Assembly (NCBI RefSeq): GCF_000376245.1
Contig: NZ_AQXM01000045.1
Span: 1 to 43,452, forward strand
Direction: 5' to 3'
DNA length: 43,452 nucleotides
From: Acaricomes phytoseiuli DSM 14247
GTDB taxonomy: Bacteria; Actinomycetota; Actinomycetes; Actinomycetales; Micrococcaceae
Under the pieces are notes generated by a model, which was not told where the DNA came from, made no database searches, and saw only the letters and a list, made by a program, of their open reading frames with translations. Made by a program: the position numbers and the translations under genes. Shown in pieces: positions 1 to 8,370 of this stretch (position 1 is its first letter; each line of letters begins with the position of its first letter).

Positions 1-2236
1 TGTTGTTATCTCCACGCATCTGGGTTCCATCGAAGGACACCGTGATGGCCTTTGAACCAGCCGAGGTCGAGGTGACCGGGGCGGTGTACGTTCCATCACC
101 GTTATCAGTCCAGGTACCGATCGTGACACCGTCAGCCGGATCACGGGCACCTGCGAGCTTGCTCAGGTCAGCACCGGAGACCGGGTTACCGTTGGCATCG
201 ACCAGGGTAGCGGTGATCGTGTGAGCGTCTTGCCCATCAGCGGTCTTACCACCCTCAGTGACCGTGTACTTCGTGCCCTGGTTCGTCGGATCAGGTACCG
301 GCGGGTTCTCGAAAAGAGCGTTGGAATTCTGCCCATTTGAGGAAAGCCAGATGTCAGTGCCAGATGCCGTCAGTCTTACGGAGACCGGCTTAGAGCCCTC
401 TTCAGTAGAAGAGACAGTAGCGGTATAGACGCCGGGGGTAGAGGTTTCCGTGAATTTGGAGATCTGCCCCCCGCCGATGCCGGGAACGATTGCCTCAACG
501 TCAGTACGTCCGCTCAGCGGTTGATTGTTGTCATCTCGCAATGTCACGGTAATGGTGTGCGTCTGCGTGCCATTCGGGAGCTTGCTGCCGGTGGTGACGC
601 TGTAGCTTGAATACTGCAGGCTGGCATCGCTGATCTGCACGCCTGCGGTCACCATAACTGAGGCGTTACCAACGCGATCAGCTGGTGCAGTGATTTGCTG
701 ATTCCAGGTAGCTTCACCCACGTAGTAACCGGGTTGCGCGCCCTGATCGACTACCAGGGTCGGGCGAATACCCGAAGCTGGGCCATTCCCGTAGCCATCC
801 GTTCCCCAGCCTCGGGGTATGCCAACCGGGCAGGTCAGAGTTGATCCTCCATTGGAAACAGTACAAGTGTTAGCCGGCAGAGTGGTCCAGATCCCAATGG
901 AGAGTCCTGGGCCTTCTAATACTGGCACAGCGGGTTGCGGATCTTGGAACTTCGTGCCCTGCGGAGCATTCAGAACCCAGGTCGATGAAGAGTTCGTATA
1001 GGCCGGTGTAGGTGCAGCTCCTGGCACGCTGGCCCAGTTGGTGTTCCGTAACCGTTGCGCTGCGTAGTCCAGCTGGAAGACATCCCCTTGCTTCTGGAAC
1101 TTCATCTTGCCCAGTGAGCGCCAGTTAGTGGTCTCCGGGTTCTCCGTAGAGTCAACGACAACGATCTTTGACTTCTGATTAGAGGTGTACCCACCCATCC
1201 GGGTGAATTCGACTCCCCAGTCAACCGAGCCCCAGGCCTCGCCTAAGGGTGCGTCTGCATCGACCGTAACGTTAGCCGCGAATCGGTACCCTTCGGTGAG
1301 CCACTGGGTTGTCGTGAGATCAGGTCCGGTACAAGACATTTCCCGGCCATTCTCGCTCACCGTGCACGAGTTCATCAGCTTCCAGGGCGCCCACTCAGCT
1401 TCCGCGCTATCCCGGTAGAGCAGCTGCCAGCTGCCTGGCTGGTTAGCGAACTTAACTCCAGGTGGTGCCTTGAAGACCATCGGCAGGCCTTTGCCCTCGC
1501 CGATGGTGAACTGCTCTTGGCCCTGGTAGTAAGCACGGTTGAAGTCGAAGAAAGCGGTTGTTGATTCGCCTCGTTTAACCTGGTTGATCTGATAGGTGTC
1601 GCGCCAGATCCGGTCGAAAGTGTTGTACTCGCCTACACCGACGGAGGCAACGCCCTTGACCGGGTAGTCACCGGCGCCGTCGCGGAAAGTCATATCGGCC
1701 ATGCTGTCGGCGTAGAGGCCGTAGGGTGCGTTGGCGTCGACCTTGACCGGTACGGCGAGCCGGATCTGGGATCCTTGCAGCCGTTCGCCGTCGCCTCCGG
1801 TAAAGGGGCATGTCGCGGTACGCGGGTCATTCGGGTCGATGGTGCAACGCAGCTGGCCAGGGGACCACGGAGTTTGCCAGCCTATTCTGGGTGCGGGGTT
1901 ATTGGGGTTCGCCCGGTAGTCCACAAAGACTGTAGCGATATTGCCACCTGGAGCATCCGGCTTGAACTGCATGCGTGAGGGAACCGTGATGGTTCCTCCC
2001 AGCCCAGCATTACGTGGCTGCCCCGCTGCGGTCTGCTGCCAGGTGAAGAAAATTCTGGTGTCATCACCGGGCTTAACGTTCATGACACTATTGACTTGCT
2101 GGTAATCTTTACCTGTGCCAGCCTGTGCCGGCCCGCCAGCGAGTATAACGCTGCTGAAGGCTAGTAACAGCCCCAGCAAAACTGACATGAACCACTTAAC
2201 CTTGAACAGGTAAGTCTTCTTAAGCTGATTATTCAA
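1..2236 (-). CDS. Secreted surface protein with invasin-type (Big_1) Ig-like repeats, 3' end outside window
   Basis: An open frame of about 745 codons runs off the left edge, so the C-terminus is unseen. The chosen start is TTG at 2236, preceded at 6 bases by AGAGGA; no upstream in-frame alternative looks better. The N-terminus is a Sec signal peptide: lysines near residues 6-7 and 12-14, a hydrophobic core at about 16-34, and a cleavage motif AQA-G near residue 40. Residues about 40-540 are a beta-rich extracellular region I cannot assign to a family. From about 540 there are two tandem Ig-like modules of about 100 residues (starting near 540 and 655), each with the THTIT-type, DxxxxPxSG and GxYTAxVxS patterns of bacterial Ig-like group 1 domains. 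Such proteins are cell-surface adhesins or wall-anchored proteins; an LPXTG or other anchor would lie beyond the window. Function beyond surface exposure is inference. Confidence 0.75.
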   Translation of the reverse strand, partial: MNNQLKKTYLFKVKWFMSVLLGLLLAFSSVILAGGPAQAGTGKDYQQVNSVMNVKPGDDTRIFFTWQQTAAGQPRNAGLGGTITVPSRMQFKPDAPGGNIATVFVDYRANPNNPAPRIGWQTPWSPGQLRCTIDPNDPRTATCPFTGGDGERLQGSQIRLAVPVKVDANAPYGLYADSMADMTFRDGAGDYPVKGVASVGVGEYNTFDRIWRDTYQINQVKRGESTTAFFDFNRAYYQGQEQFTIGEGKGLPMVFKAPPGVKFANQPGSWQLLYRDSAEAEWAPWKLMNSCTVSENGREMSCTGPDLTTTQWLTEGYRFAANVTVDADAPLGEAWGSVDWGVEFTRMGGYTSNQKSKIVVVDSTENPETTNWRSLGKMKFQKQGDVFQLDYAAQRLRNTNWASVPGAAPTPAYTNSSSTWVLNAPQGTKFQDPQPAVPVLEGPGLSIGIWTTLPANTCTVSNGGSTLTCPVGIPRGWGTDGYGNGPASGIRPTLVVDQGAQPGYYVGEATWNQQITAPADRVGNASVMVTAGVQISDASLQYSSYSVTTGSKLPNGTQTHTITVTLRDDNNQPLSGRTDVEAIVPGIGGGQISKFTETSTPGVYTATVSSTEEGSKPVSVRLTASGTDIWLSSNGQNSNALFENPPVPDPTNQGTKYTVTEGGKTADGQDAHTITATLVDANGNPVSGADLSKLAGARDPADGVTIGTWTDNGDGTYTAPVTSTSAGSKAITVSFDGTQMRGDNN

Positions 2237-2403
2237 GACGGATCCTCTGGAGATGTAGGTCACCTGAGCGCTTTAAGCTGGTATGATTTGCTGCAGGTTG
2301 CCCGTGGGGGGATTGGTCGTGCGTACGCTAACGATAACATCACTGCCGATTCAAGTGCAACACGCGGCTTGCATCAGATTTTCTGATGTAACCCAAAGTT
2401 TTT

Positions 2404-2435
2404 GCCCGGCTCAGGGCGAAGCTTCTGAGCCGGGC
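2404..2435 (-). terminator. Hairpin downstream of mshA
   Basis: A perfect 11-bp inverted repeat (GCCCGGCTCAG / CTGAGCCGGGC) with a 10-base loop lies 87 bases after the mshA stop. There is no U-run on the minus strand, as is common for actinobacterial terminators. It also separates mshA from the surface-protein gene. Confidence 0.6.
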
Positions 2436-2521
2436 CCTGGATTCCGGCGTAGTGAAGACCTCCCACTGAACTGACACATAATCCTTGGTGGCTGGCAAAG
2501 TTCACTTCAGGAATCCTGCTG

Positions 2522-3745
2522 CTAATCTGCTGGCGGTGTGCTTATAACAGATTCTCCCAGGATCTGACGGTATACCTGTTCGGCACTCTCGGCGGTGCGG
2601 GTCCAGCTGTATCCAGCCGCATGCCGGGCCGCCGCAGCGCCCATCTCTTGACGTTTACGCGGCCCGAGGTCGTATAGCTCGGCGATGGCTTCGGCCCATA
2701 ATTCGGGAGTTATCCCGTTGACCAGCAATCCGGTGACTTCGTCCTGTACCGCTTCGCGCAGGCCACCGACCCTCGTGGCCAGGACAGGGGTTCCGCACGC
2801 TTGTGCTTCCAATGCGACCAGGCCGAAAGACTCGGATGAGGAGGGCATCGCTACGGCATCAGCGCTGCGGAAGAATTCAGCAAGTTTGGCAGGGGGAATC
2901 GGCGGGCTAAAAGTCACGGTGTCTTCAAGTCCGAGCTGATCCCGCAAGTTGGTCAGATCATAATCTTCCGGCCCACTGGGAGACCCGAGGATGCTCAGGC
3001 GTAAACGAATGTCCGGCCTATCTGCCCGGAGGCGGTGGATTGCCTCGAGCAGTACATGCGGGCCTTTGAGGCTCTGCAAGCGTCCCGCAAAGACGATATG
3101 CAGGGGGGCGCCACCGTGGTCTCCGTCAGCCAAAGATTCTTCAGCCGGATGGAAGACCTGTAAATCTACGCCCGGAGGGATGACCGTGACCCGGGCGGAT
3201 AAGGCCCCGTAGCAGCGCTCCAGTTCCTCTGACTCAGCGGGGGTGTTGGCGATGATCCGGTCAGCATGCTCGACGATCAGCCGTTCGCGATCAATGCGCT
3301 GTTGCGATTCCGGCCTTTGGCGAACACCAAGATTGCGGTTTTTCGTCGTAGCCAGGGTGTGCATGCTGTGCACTAAGGGAACTTGCCACCTTGAAGCTAG
3401 CTCTAAACCGGCCAGGCCGGAACTCCAGTAGTGCGAATGCAGTACCTGGGCACCCTCTGAGCCGAGATCCGCCATGGCGTCAACGAGCTGGGGGACGAGT
3501 TGCGGCATCGCCTCTTTGCGCCAGGGCTCCTCGGCGGCAGCACCAGGAAGCCGGAGGTGATGCACGGTGAACCCGGGGGTGAGTTCAGTATCTCTGCCTG
3601 GCGCCGCAGTGAAAGCTCGCACCCGAATACCGGAACGGGCGAGGTGCACACCAAGCTGCTGGACGTAGACGTTCAAGCCGCCGGCGTCACCTGCTCCGGG
3701 CTGGGCTAGCGGAGAGGTGTGCAGCGACAGCATGACGACGTGCAC
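2522..3745 (-). CDS. mshA: D-inositol-3-phosphate glycosyltransferase (mycothiol biosynthesis)
   Basis: A GT4-family retaining glycosyltransferase of 407 residues. MshA transfers GlcNAc from UDP-GlcNAc to 1L-myo-inositol-1-phosphate, the first step of mycothiol synthesis in actinobacteria, and acts in the cytosol. The N-terminal acceptor domain opens with HTSP and carries GDAGGLNVY at residues 19-27, the MshA signature. The C-terminal GT-B domain has GRLQSLKGP and the E-x7-E nucleotide-sugar motif in SESFGLVALEAQ. The start is GTG at 3745 with GGGAG just upstream; a TAGAGT -10-like hexamer lies at 3779-3784 on the same strand, giving a short leader. It is monocistronic, followed by the hairpin at 2404-2435. 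A related sucrose-phosphate-type GT4 enzyme is possible, but the N-terminal motif favours MshA. Confidence 0.85.
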   Translation of the reverse strand: MHVVMLSLHTSPLAQPGAGDAGGLNVYVQQLGVHLARSGIRVRAFTAAPGRDTELTPGFTVHHLRLPGAAAEEPWRKEAMPQLVPQLVDAMADLGSEGAQVLHSHYWSSGLAGLELASRWQVPLVHSMHTLATTKNRNLGVRQRPESQQRIDRERLIVEHADRIIANTPAESEELERCYGALSARVTVIPPGVDLQVFHPAEESLADGDHGGAPLHIVFAGRLQSLKGPHVLLEAIHRLRADRPDIRLRLSILGSPSGPEDYDLTNLRDQLGLEDTVTFSPPIPPAKLAEFFRSADAVAMPSSSESFGLVALEAQACGTPVLATRVGGLREAVQDEVTGLLVNGITPELWAEAIAELYDLGPRKRQEMGAAAARHAAGYSWTRTAESAEQVYRQILGESVISTPPAD

Positions 3746-3876
3746 GGTGGCTCCCTTCCGCCCTTTTGCTTCGCCGTGACTCTATCGTAGGAAGGCCTCA
3801 GACGAGGTATCGGGATCCGTAATGTGGGGATTGTGGGGATACGGGATGACTGCCGGTGGGAAGCGATGGGAACCGG

Positions 3877-4176
3877 TCAGGTTGGTGACAGCGTGGTGCT
3901 GAAGAGCACTGCTCCGTTGAGGTCCGGGAGGTTCACGGTCATCACATCGTGTTCGTTGAGCTGGACCTGGGCGAGTTCCAGTTCATGGCCCAGTGGTGCC
4001 CCGTCGTCACCGTTGCTCACCGATTCCTGGGCTTTGCCGTCCGGCACGTTCAGCCCCAGAGGCAGGTCATTGCAGATGACTTTCCAAGTGGCCCGGTTAG
4101 CGCTGCGGATCGCGATGACTCGGGCGGGGGAGCTGCGGTTGTCATGCCGCTGATTTTGCTCACCCTCTGAGGTCAC
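3877..4176 (-). CDS. Hypothetical protein, possibly a gene remnant
   Basis: A 99-residue frame with GTG start at 4176 and TGA at 3877. I do not recognise the family. Coding character is supported by third positions that are mostly G or C in the pattern of neighbouring genes. No Shine-Dalgarno sequence and no TANNNT hexamer precede the GTG, and the in-frame stop at 4225-4227 leaves little room for a longer N-terminus. The product is predicted soluble, without signal peptide, with a hydrophobic beta-like C-terminal third (residues about 70-95). It lies between divergent alr and co-directional mshA. It could be a small real gene or the surviving 3' end of a larger one. Confidence 0.4.
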   Translation of the reverse strand: MTSEGEQNQRHDNRSSPARVIAIRSANRATWKVICNDLPLGLNVPDGKAQESVSNGDDGAPLGHELELAQVQLNEHDVMTVNLPDLNGAVLFSTTLSPT

Positions 4177-4225
4177 GGGAACCAGCAGTGAGCCGGCGAT
4201 GAACCTGCCAAGCCTGTCCAGTCCT

Positions 4226-4231
4226 TAGACT
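4226..4231 (+). promoter_or_regulatory. Leaderless -10 element for alr (TAGACT, N6, GTG)
   Basis: TAGACT is followed by exactly six bases and the GTG start, so transcription should begin at the start codon. The hexamer lies in an inverted repeat CCAGTC-CTTA-GACTGG at 4218-4233, which could be an operator. Confidence 0.65.
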
Positions 4232-4237
4232 GGATGG

Positions 4238-5434
4238 GTGGTAGCTGAACACTCTCATGGCGAATGCCGCGTCGAGATCGACCTGGAAGCGATCCGGCAC
4301 AACCTGCGGACGATCGCCTCAGCGGCTCATCCGGCACAGGTGATGACTGTGGTCAAAGCCGATGGCTATGGTCATGGCATGATCCCGGTAGCCCGAGCCG
4401 CGGTCGAAGCCGGTTCTGCGTGGCTGGGAACCGCCCATATCCAGGAAGCTCTCGCGCTGCGCGAGGCTGGCATCCAGGTGCCGATACTCGCTTGGCTGCA
4501 TACCCCGGCAACTGACTTCGAAGCAGCTATCGTGGCAGGGATCGATATCGGGGTCTCCAGCTGGGAACTAGAGCATGTCATTGCCGCGGCCAGGGCTCAG
4601 CAGTGCCCGGCCCGGGTGCATCTGAAGATCGATACCGGGCTGGGGCGCAATGGCAGCACTGCCGAGCGCTGGGATGCGTTACTGGACGAAGCCGTGGAAT
4701 ACCAGGATCAGGGCCTGTTGCGGGTGGTGGGCATCTTCACTCATCTGGCGGTCGCCGATGAACCGAGTCGTGACGAGACAGATCAGCAGCTGCAGCGCTT
4801 CCGGGAAGCCGTCGCCATGGCCGAAGACGCCGGTGTCGATCCCGAAGTGCGCCACGCCGCGAACACTCCGGCGATCTTCTCCAGGCCCGATTCTCATTTC
4901 GATCTCGTTCGGGCAGGCGTAGCCGTCTACGGCCTTTCCCCTTTTCCGGGCCAGACCTCCCAGGATCTGGGGCTGATCCCAGCGATGACTTTCAAAACCA
5001 TCGTCGCCAACTGCAAGGATGTGCCCACCGGGCAGGGAGTCTCATACGGCCTGGAGTACCGAACCGCGCAGCCCAGTACTCTGGCGCTTATTCCCGTCGG
5101 CTACAGCGATGGCGTGCCGCGCTCGGCCTCAGGTGCTCCGGTGCGGATCGGCGATGAGGTTTTCTCCGTCTCCGGCAGGATCGCAATGGATCAGTTGGTC
5201 GTCGATCTAGGGCCGGGGCACGTGGTCGCCGAGGGGTGCTCCCTGTTGGGCCAGGAAGTAACCCTCTTCGGAGCCGACCCTTCGGTAGATCTGTGGGCTG
5301 CTGCGGCCGGAACGATCAACTACGAGATTGTGACCCGGGTCGCCTCGAGAGTGCCTCGGGTCTATCTCAATGAAACCCCAGTGATTCCAGCATTCGCAGA
5401 CGTTGCCCCAGGGGCAACCGGGGAGCCATCATGA
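4238..5434 (+). CDS. alr: Alanine racemase
   Basis: A PLP-dependent, fold-III alanine racemase of 398 residues that interconverts L- and D-alanine for peptidoglycan. The PLP lysine lies in VVKADGYGHG (K40), in the expected N-terminal barrel position. The C-terminal beta-domain contains the catalytic-tyrosine region GVSYG and the motif PVGYSDG, followed by GRIAMDQ. Length matches the family. The start is GTG at 4238, placed six bases after TAGACT with no ribosome binding site, which fits leaderless translation. The last codon overlaps tsaE as ATGA (5431-5434), so the two are translationally coupled. The alr-tsaE-tsaB-rimI-tsaD order is common in actinobacteria. Confidence 0.95.
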   Translation: MVAEHSHGECRVEIDLEAIRHNLRTIASAAHPAQVMTVVKADGYGHGMIPVARAAVEAGSAWLGTAHIQEALALREAGIQVPILAWLHTPATDFEAAIVAGIDIGVSSWELEHVIAAARAQQCPARVHLKIDTGLGRNGSTAERWDALLDEAVEYQDQGLLRVVGIFTHLAVADEPSRDETDQQLQRFREAVAMAEDAGVDPEVRHAANTPAIFSRPDSHFDLVRAGVAVYGLSPFPGQTSQDLGLIPAMTFKTIVANCKDVPTGQGVSYGLEYRTAQPSTLALIPVGYSDGVPRSASGAPVRIGDEVFSVSGRIAMDQLVVDLGPGHVVAEGCSLLGQEVTLFGADPSVDLWAAAAGTINYEIVTRVASRVPRVYLNETPVIPAFADVAPGATGEPS

Positions 5435-5919
5435 AGCTGACAGTCGTGGACCGGGAGGGGACCCGGCGGCTGGCTGGCCGTCTGGCGGAGCTACTCACCG
5501 CAGGAGACCTCGTGCTGCTCTCTGGTGAACTCGGTGCGGGGAAGACCACCTTGACCCAGGCTCTCGGTGCGGCCCTGGGCGTGCGTGCGGGAATTATCTC
5601 CCCGACGTTCGTGCTCATGCGCCAGTACCCTTCACTGACCGGTGGCCCGGATCTGGTGCACGTAGACGCTTACCGCCTTCATTCCGCCGCCGAAATCGAC
5701 GATATCGATATTGAGAGCCTCATGGACTCGGCGGTCACCGTAGTGGAATGGGGCGAGGGCCTGGTGGACCATCTCAGCGATTCAAGGCTTCTGATCCGCA
5801 TCGACCGGGAAGTCATGAAAGCTGAAGAAGCCGATACCGAGGACGAACCGCGGCGGATAGAGATCATCGGCTACGGCCCGCGCTGGGCGGGCATAGAGCT
5901 TTCAGCGCTCGCGGACTGA
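5431..5919 (+). CDS. tsaE: tRNA t6A threonylcarbamoyltransferase complex ATPase TsaE
   Basis: A 162-residue P-loop protein. With TsaB and TsaD it supports transfer of the threonylcarbamoyl group to A37 of ANN-decoding tRNAs; TsaE supplies ATP hydrolysis that resets the complex. Walker A is GELGAGKTT with K38; downstream are the family motifs SPTFVL, HVDAYRL and EWGEGL (near residue 110). Length is typical. The ATG overlaps the alr stop by four bases. A new promoter for tsaB lies in the 33-base gap after its stop, so tsaE may be expressed with alr and the rest partly independently. Confidence 0.93.
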   Translation: MKLTVVDREGTRRLAGRLAELLTAGDLVLLSGELGAGKTTLTQALGAALGVRAGIISPTFVLMRQYPSLTGGPDLVHVDAYRLHSAAEIDDIDIESLMDSAVTVVEWGEGLVDHLSDSRLLIRIDREVMKAEEADTEDEPRRIEIIGYGPRWAGIELSALAD

Positions 5920-5940
5920 CCCGGCCGCAGCTTACTCATC

Positions 5941-5946
5941 TAGACT
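5941..5946 (+). promoter_or_regulatory. Leaderless -10 element for tsaB (TAGACT, N6, GTG)
   Basis: The same hexamer and spacing as at alr: TAGACT, six bases, then GTG at 5953. No ribosome binding site is present. Confidence 0.65.
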
Positions 5947-5952
5947 TATACG

Positions 5953-6624
5953 GTGCTTCTGCTCGCGATCGATACTTCTGCCGCCGCCTCTGGTGCCTTG
6001 TTCGAGGCGGGTGCCGTGACTGCTGAATTCCTCACCGAGAGTACCCGGCATCATGCCGAAGAGCTCGCAACCGGTATTGCCGGGATCCTTGGCGGCCCGG
6101 AACCGGAGCAGCAGCGGTGCCCACAAGCCGTCATCGTGGGAGTGGGGCCGGGGCCCTTCACCGGGCTGCGGGCAGGAATCGCTACCGCCCGGATGCTCAG
6201 TTTCACCTGGCAGGTGCCGTTATACGGGGTGATGAGCCTCGACGCTCTGGGCTGGGCAGCAGTCACTGGCCCGGAAAATATTCGTCCCCGCGCCGAATTC
6301 CTGGTGGCGACGGATGCTCGCCGCTCAGAGGTCTACTGGGCCCGTTACGATGCCGAGGGCACTCTGCTTGAAGGGCCCTCGGTGGGCTCCGCTCGCGAGC
6401 TGCCACCGGACCTGCCGGTCTATGGCGCCGGCGCCGGACGCTATGCCGAGGAGCTTTCTGAGCGCGTCATCCCCGAATTCGCCGAAGCCCAGCCCCGTGC
6501 TGCGGAGCTCGCGGCACTGGCGGCGCGGCGTCTCGATCATGGGGAGAGCCTGCTCGACAGCACACCGCTTTACCTCAGGGAATCGGATGCCAAGATTCCG
6601 GGACCGCGGAAGCGGGCGTTATGA
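5953..6624 (+). CDS. tsaB: t6A complex dimerisation subunit TsaB
   Basis: A 223-residue ASKHA-fold protein, paralogous to TsaD but catalytically inactive, that bridges TsaD and TsaE. The N-terminus LLLAIDTS and the motif GVGPGPFTGLRAGI at about 60-73 are diagnostic of TsaB/YeaZ. The C-terminal third is the usual variable part, ending near PLYLRESDAK. The GTG start follows TAGACT by six bases. Its stop overlaps rimI by four bases (ATGA at 6621-6624), so tsaB-rimI-tsaD form a tightly coupled operon. Confidence 0.93.
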   Translation: MLLLAIDTSAAASGALFEAGAVTAEFLTESTRHHAEELATGIAGILGGPEPEQQRCPQAVIVGVGPGPFTGLRAGIATARMLSFTWQVPLYGVMSLDALGWAAVTGPENIRPRAEFLVATDARRSEVYWARYDAEGTLLEGPSVGSARELPPDLPVYGAGAGRYAEELSERVIPEFAEAQPRAAELAALAARRLDHGESLLDSTPLYLRESDAKIPGPRKRAL

Positions 6625-7160
6625 CCGAGCACCTCCTGCCCGAGGGCATCCGGCTCAGGGGCATGACCGCCGAGGATATTGATGCTGTGGCCGCACTCGA
6701 GGAGAAGATGTTCCCGCTGGACGCCTGGCCGAAGCAGGCTTTCGTCCAGGAGCTGCGGGAGTCTAATCGGCATTATCTTGTCGCGGCCTTGCTGGTTGGC
6801 GAAGGCGCGGAAACCGAAGCGGGGTCACCGGCAGAGCCCATTGCGGGCTACGCCGGTTTGTTCTGCCTGCCGCCCGTCGGCGATATCCAGACCATCGCCG
6901 TGGACGCCGAATATCAAGGCCGGGGTATCGGCGCTGCTCTGCTCTCAGGGCTGCTCGACGCGGCCTGGCAGCGCGGCGCACGTGAAGTGCTGCTCGAGGT
7001 GCGGCAGGACAACCCCAAGGCGCAGTCGCTGTACCGGGGTTTCGGTTTCGAGCACATCCACACCCGGCCGAAGTACTACCGGGATGGGACGGGCGCATTA
7101 GTGATGCGACTGCGGAAAACCACGAAGCATAAGGAAGACGAGAAAGGGACGAGAGGATGA
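6621..7160 (+). CDS. rimI: Ribosomal protein bS18-alanine N-acetyltransferase-like GNAT
   Basis: A 179-residue GNAT acetyltransferase. In the family RimI acetylates the N-terminus of ribosomal protein S18; in actinobacteria it is usually encoded between tsaB and tsaD, as here. The acetyl-CoA motif A is [19 protein letters not shown] (around residue 93-111), followed by [13 protein letters not shown] and the end motif [16 protein letters not shown]. The N-terminus has the family's [18 protein letters not shown]. It overlaps tsaB and tsaD by four bases each, so its translation is coupled to both. Confidence 0.88.
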   Translation: MTEHLLPEGIRLRGMTAEDIDAVAALEEKMFPLDAWPKQAFVQELRESNRHYLVAALLVGEGAETEAGSPAEPIAGYAGLFCLPPVGDIQTIAVDAEYQGRGIGAALLSGLLDAAWQRGAREVLLEVRQDNPKAQSLYRGFGFEHIHTRPKYYRDGTGALVMRLRKTTKHKEDEKGTRG

Positions 7161-8326
7161 ACCCGGTTCGAGTGCCCGGCATCAATCAGGCGGCCCCCAT
7201 CGTTGTCGGTATCGAATCCTCCTGCGATGAGACCGGCGTCGGCATCGTCCGGGGGACGGAGCTGCTGGCCAATACGGTCTCTTCGTCCATGGCCGAGCAC
7301 GTGCGCTTCGGGGGAGTGATCCCGGAGATCGCCTCCAGGGCGCACCTCGATGCGATGATCCCCACTGTCCAGGAAGCTCTGCGCACGGCAGGCGTCAGCC
7401 TGGACGAAGTCGATGCTCTGGCCGTAACCGCCGGCCCTGGCCTCGCCGGTGCTCTGATGGTCGGGGTCTGCGCCGCCAAAGCGCTGGCCCTGGCCACGGG
7501 TAAGCCGCTCTACGCCGTCAACCACCTGGTGTCGCATATCGGTGTGGGACTGCTGGATCAGCAGCTCAGCGATCGGATGGCGGGGGTGCTCGGCGAGCAT
7601 CCAGCGCCTTCAACGCAGGCAATCGGCGCGCTGCTGGTCTCCGGCGGTCACACGGAGATCCTCAAAGTCCGGAGTATCAGTGGCGATATCGAGCTTCTTG
7701 GCGCGACCATCGATGATGCCGCGGGCGAGGCCTTCGATAAAGTCGCCAGAATACTCGGCCTGTCCTATCCCGGCGGCCCGGCCATCGACCGGTTGGCCAG
7801 AACCGGTGACCGGAAGGCCATCGCCTTCCCTCGCGGACTGACCGCCCCGAAATACCTCGGCACCCCGGAAGCTCCGGGCCCGCATCGCTACGACTTCTCC
7901 TTCTCCGGTCTCAAAACAGCGGTCGCTCGCAGAGTCGAGCAGGAAGAAGCGCGCGGAGCGGAGCTGCCGGAAACGCAGGTAGCGCAAGCACAGATCAGTA
8001 CCGCCGATATCGCCGCATCTTTCCAGGAAGCGGTGCTCGATGTCGTGACCGCCAAAGCCGTGCTGGCCTGTACCGAGCACGGTCTGCAGACCCTGCTGCT
8101 CGGGGGTGGAGTCGCCGCCAACTCGAGGCTCCGGGAACTCCTGGAGGAGCGTACGGCACGGGCCGGAATCGAGTTGCTGGTGCCGGAGTTCTCGCTGTGC
8201 ACTGATAACGGTGCGATGGTCGCCGCGCTCGGCGCCCAACTGGTCCGTGCCGGGGCCGCGCCCGCGGGGCTCGATTTCGCCCCGGACTCTTCGTTGCCGG
8301 TCACCACGGTCTCGCTGTCCGGCTGA
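7157..8326 (+). CDS. tsaD: tRNA N6-adenosine threonylcarbamoyltransferase TsaD
   Basis: The catalytic subunit of t6A synthesis, 389 residues. The N-terminal [16 protein letters not shown] is the Kae1/TsaD signature. The metal-binding pair is in NHLVSHIGV (HxxxH). Also present are [10 protein letters not shown], the [17 protein letters not shown] motif, [12 protein letters not shown]-like [12 protein letters not shown], and the C-terminal [15 protein letters not shown] followed by LCTDNGAM. Length is slightly above the bacterial norm because of a loop around residues 265-285. The start at 7157 overlaps rimI by four bases. It ends the operon; the convergent gene stops 45 bases beyond. Confidence 0.95.
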   Translation: MNPVRVPGINQAAPIVVGIESSCDETGVGIVRGTELLANTVSSSMAEHVRFGGVIPEIASRAHLDAMIPTVQEALRTAGVSLDEVDALAVTAGPGLAGALMVGVCAAKALALATGKPLYAVNHLVSHIGVGLLDQQLSDRMAGVLGEHPAPSTQAIGALLVSGGHTEILKVRSISGDIELLGATIDDAAGEAFDKVARILGLSYPGGPAIDRLARTGDRKAIAFPRGLTAPKYLGTPEAPGPHRYDFSFSGLKTAVARRVEQEEARGAELPETQVAQAQISTADIAASFQEAVLDVVTAKAVLACTEHGLQTLLLGGGVAANSRLRELLEERTARAGIELLVPEFSLCTDNGAMVAALGAQLVRAGAAPAGLDFAPDSSLPVTTVSLSG

Positions 8327-8370
8327 GCGTCCCGGAGGCTCCAACCCTATACAGCCCTGTATGGACCTGT

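Noticed and set aside
2283-2474. Small plus-strand frame upstream of the surface-protein gene
   Set aside because: It runs through the mshA terminator hairpin and has no ribosome site or conserved look.
3824-4153. Plus-strand frame opposite the 99-residue hypothetical
   Set aside because: Ser/Trp-rich translation and poor codon pattern; the minus-strand frame is the better candidate.
8347-8360. Short palindrome ATACAG-CC-CTGTAT between tsaD and the ligase gene
   Set aside because: Six-base arms between convergent genes, too weak to call a terminator or operator.
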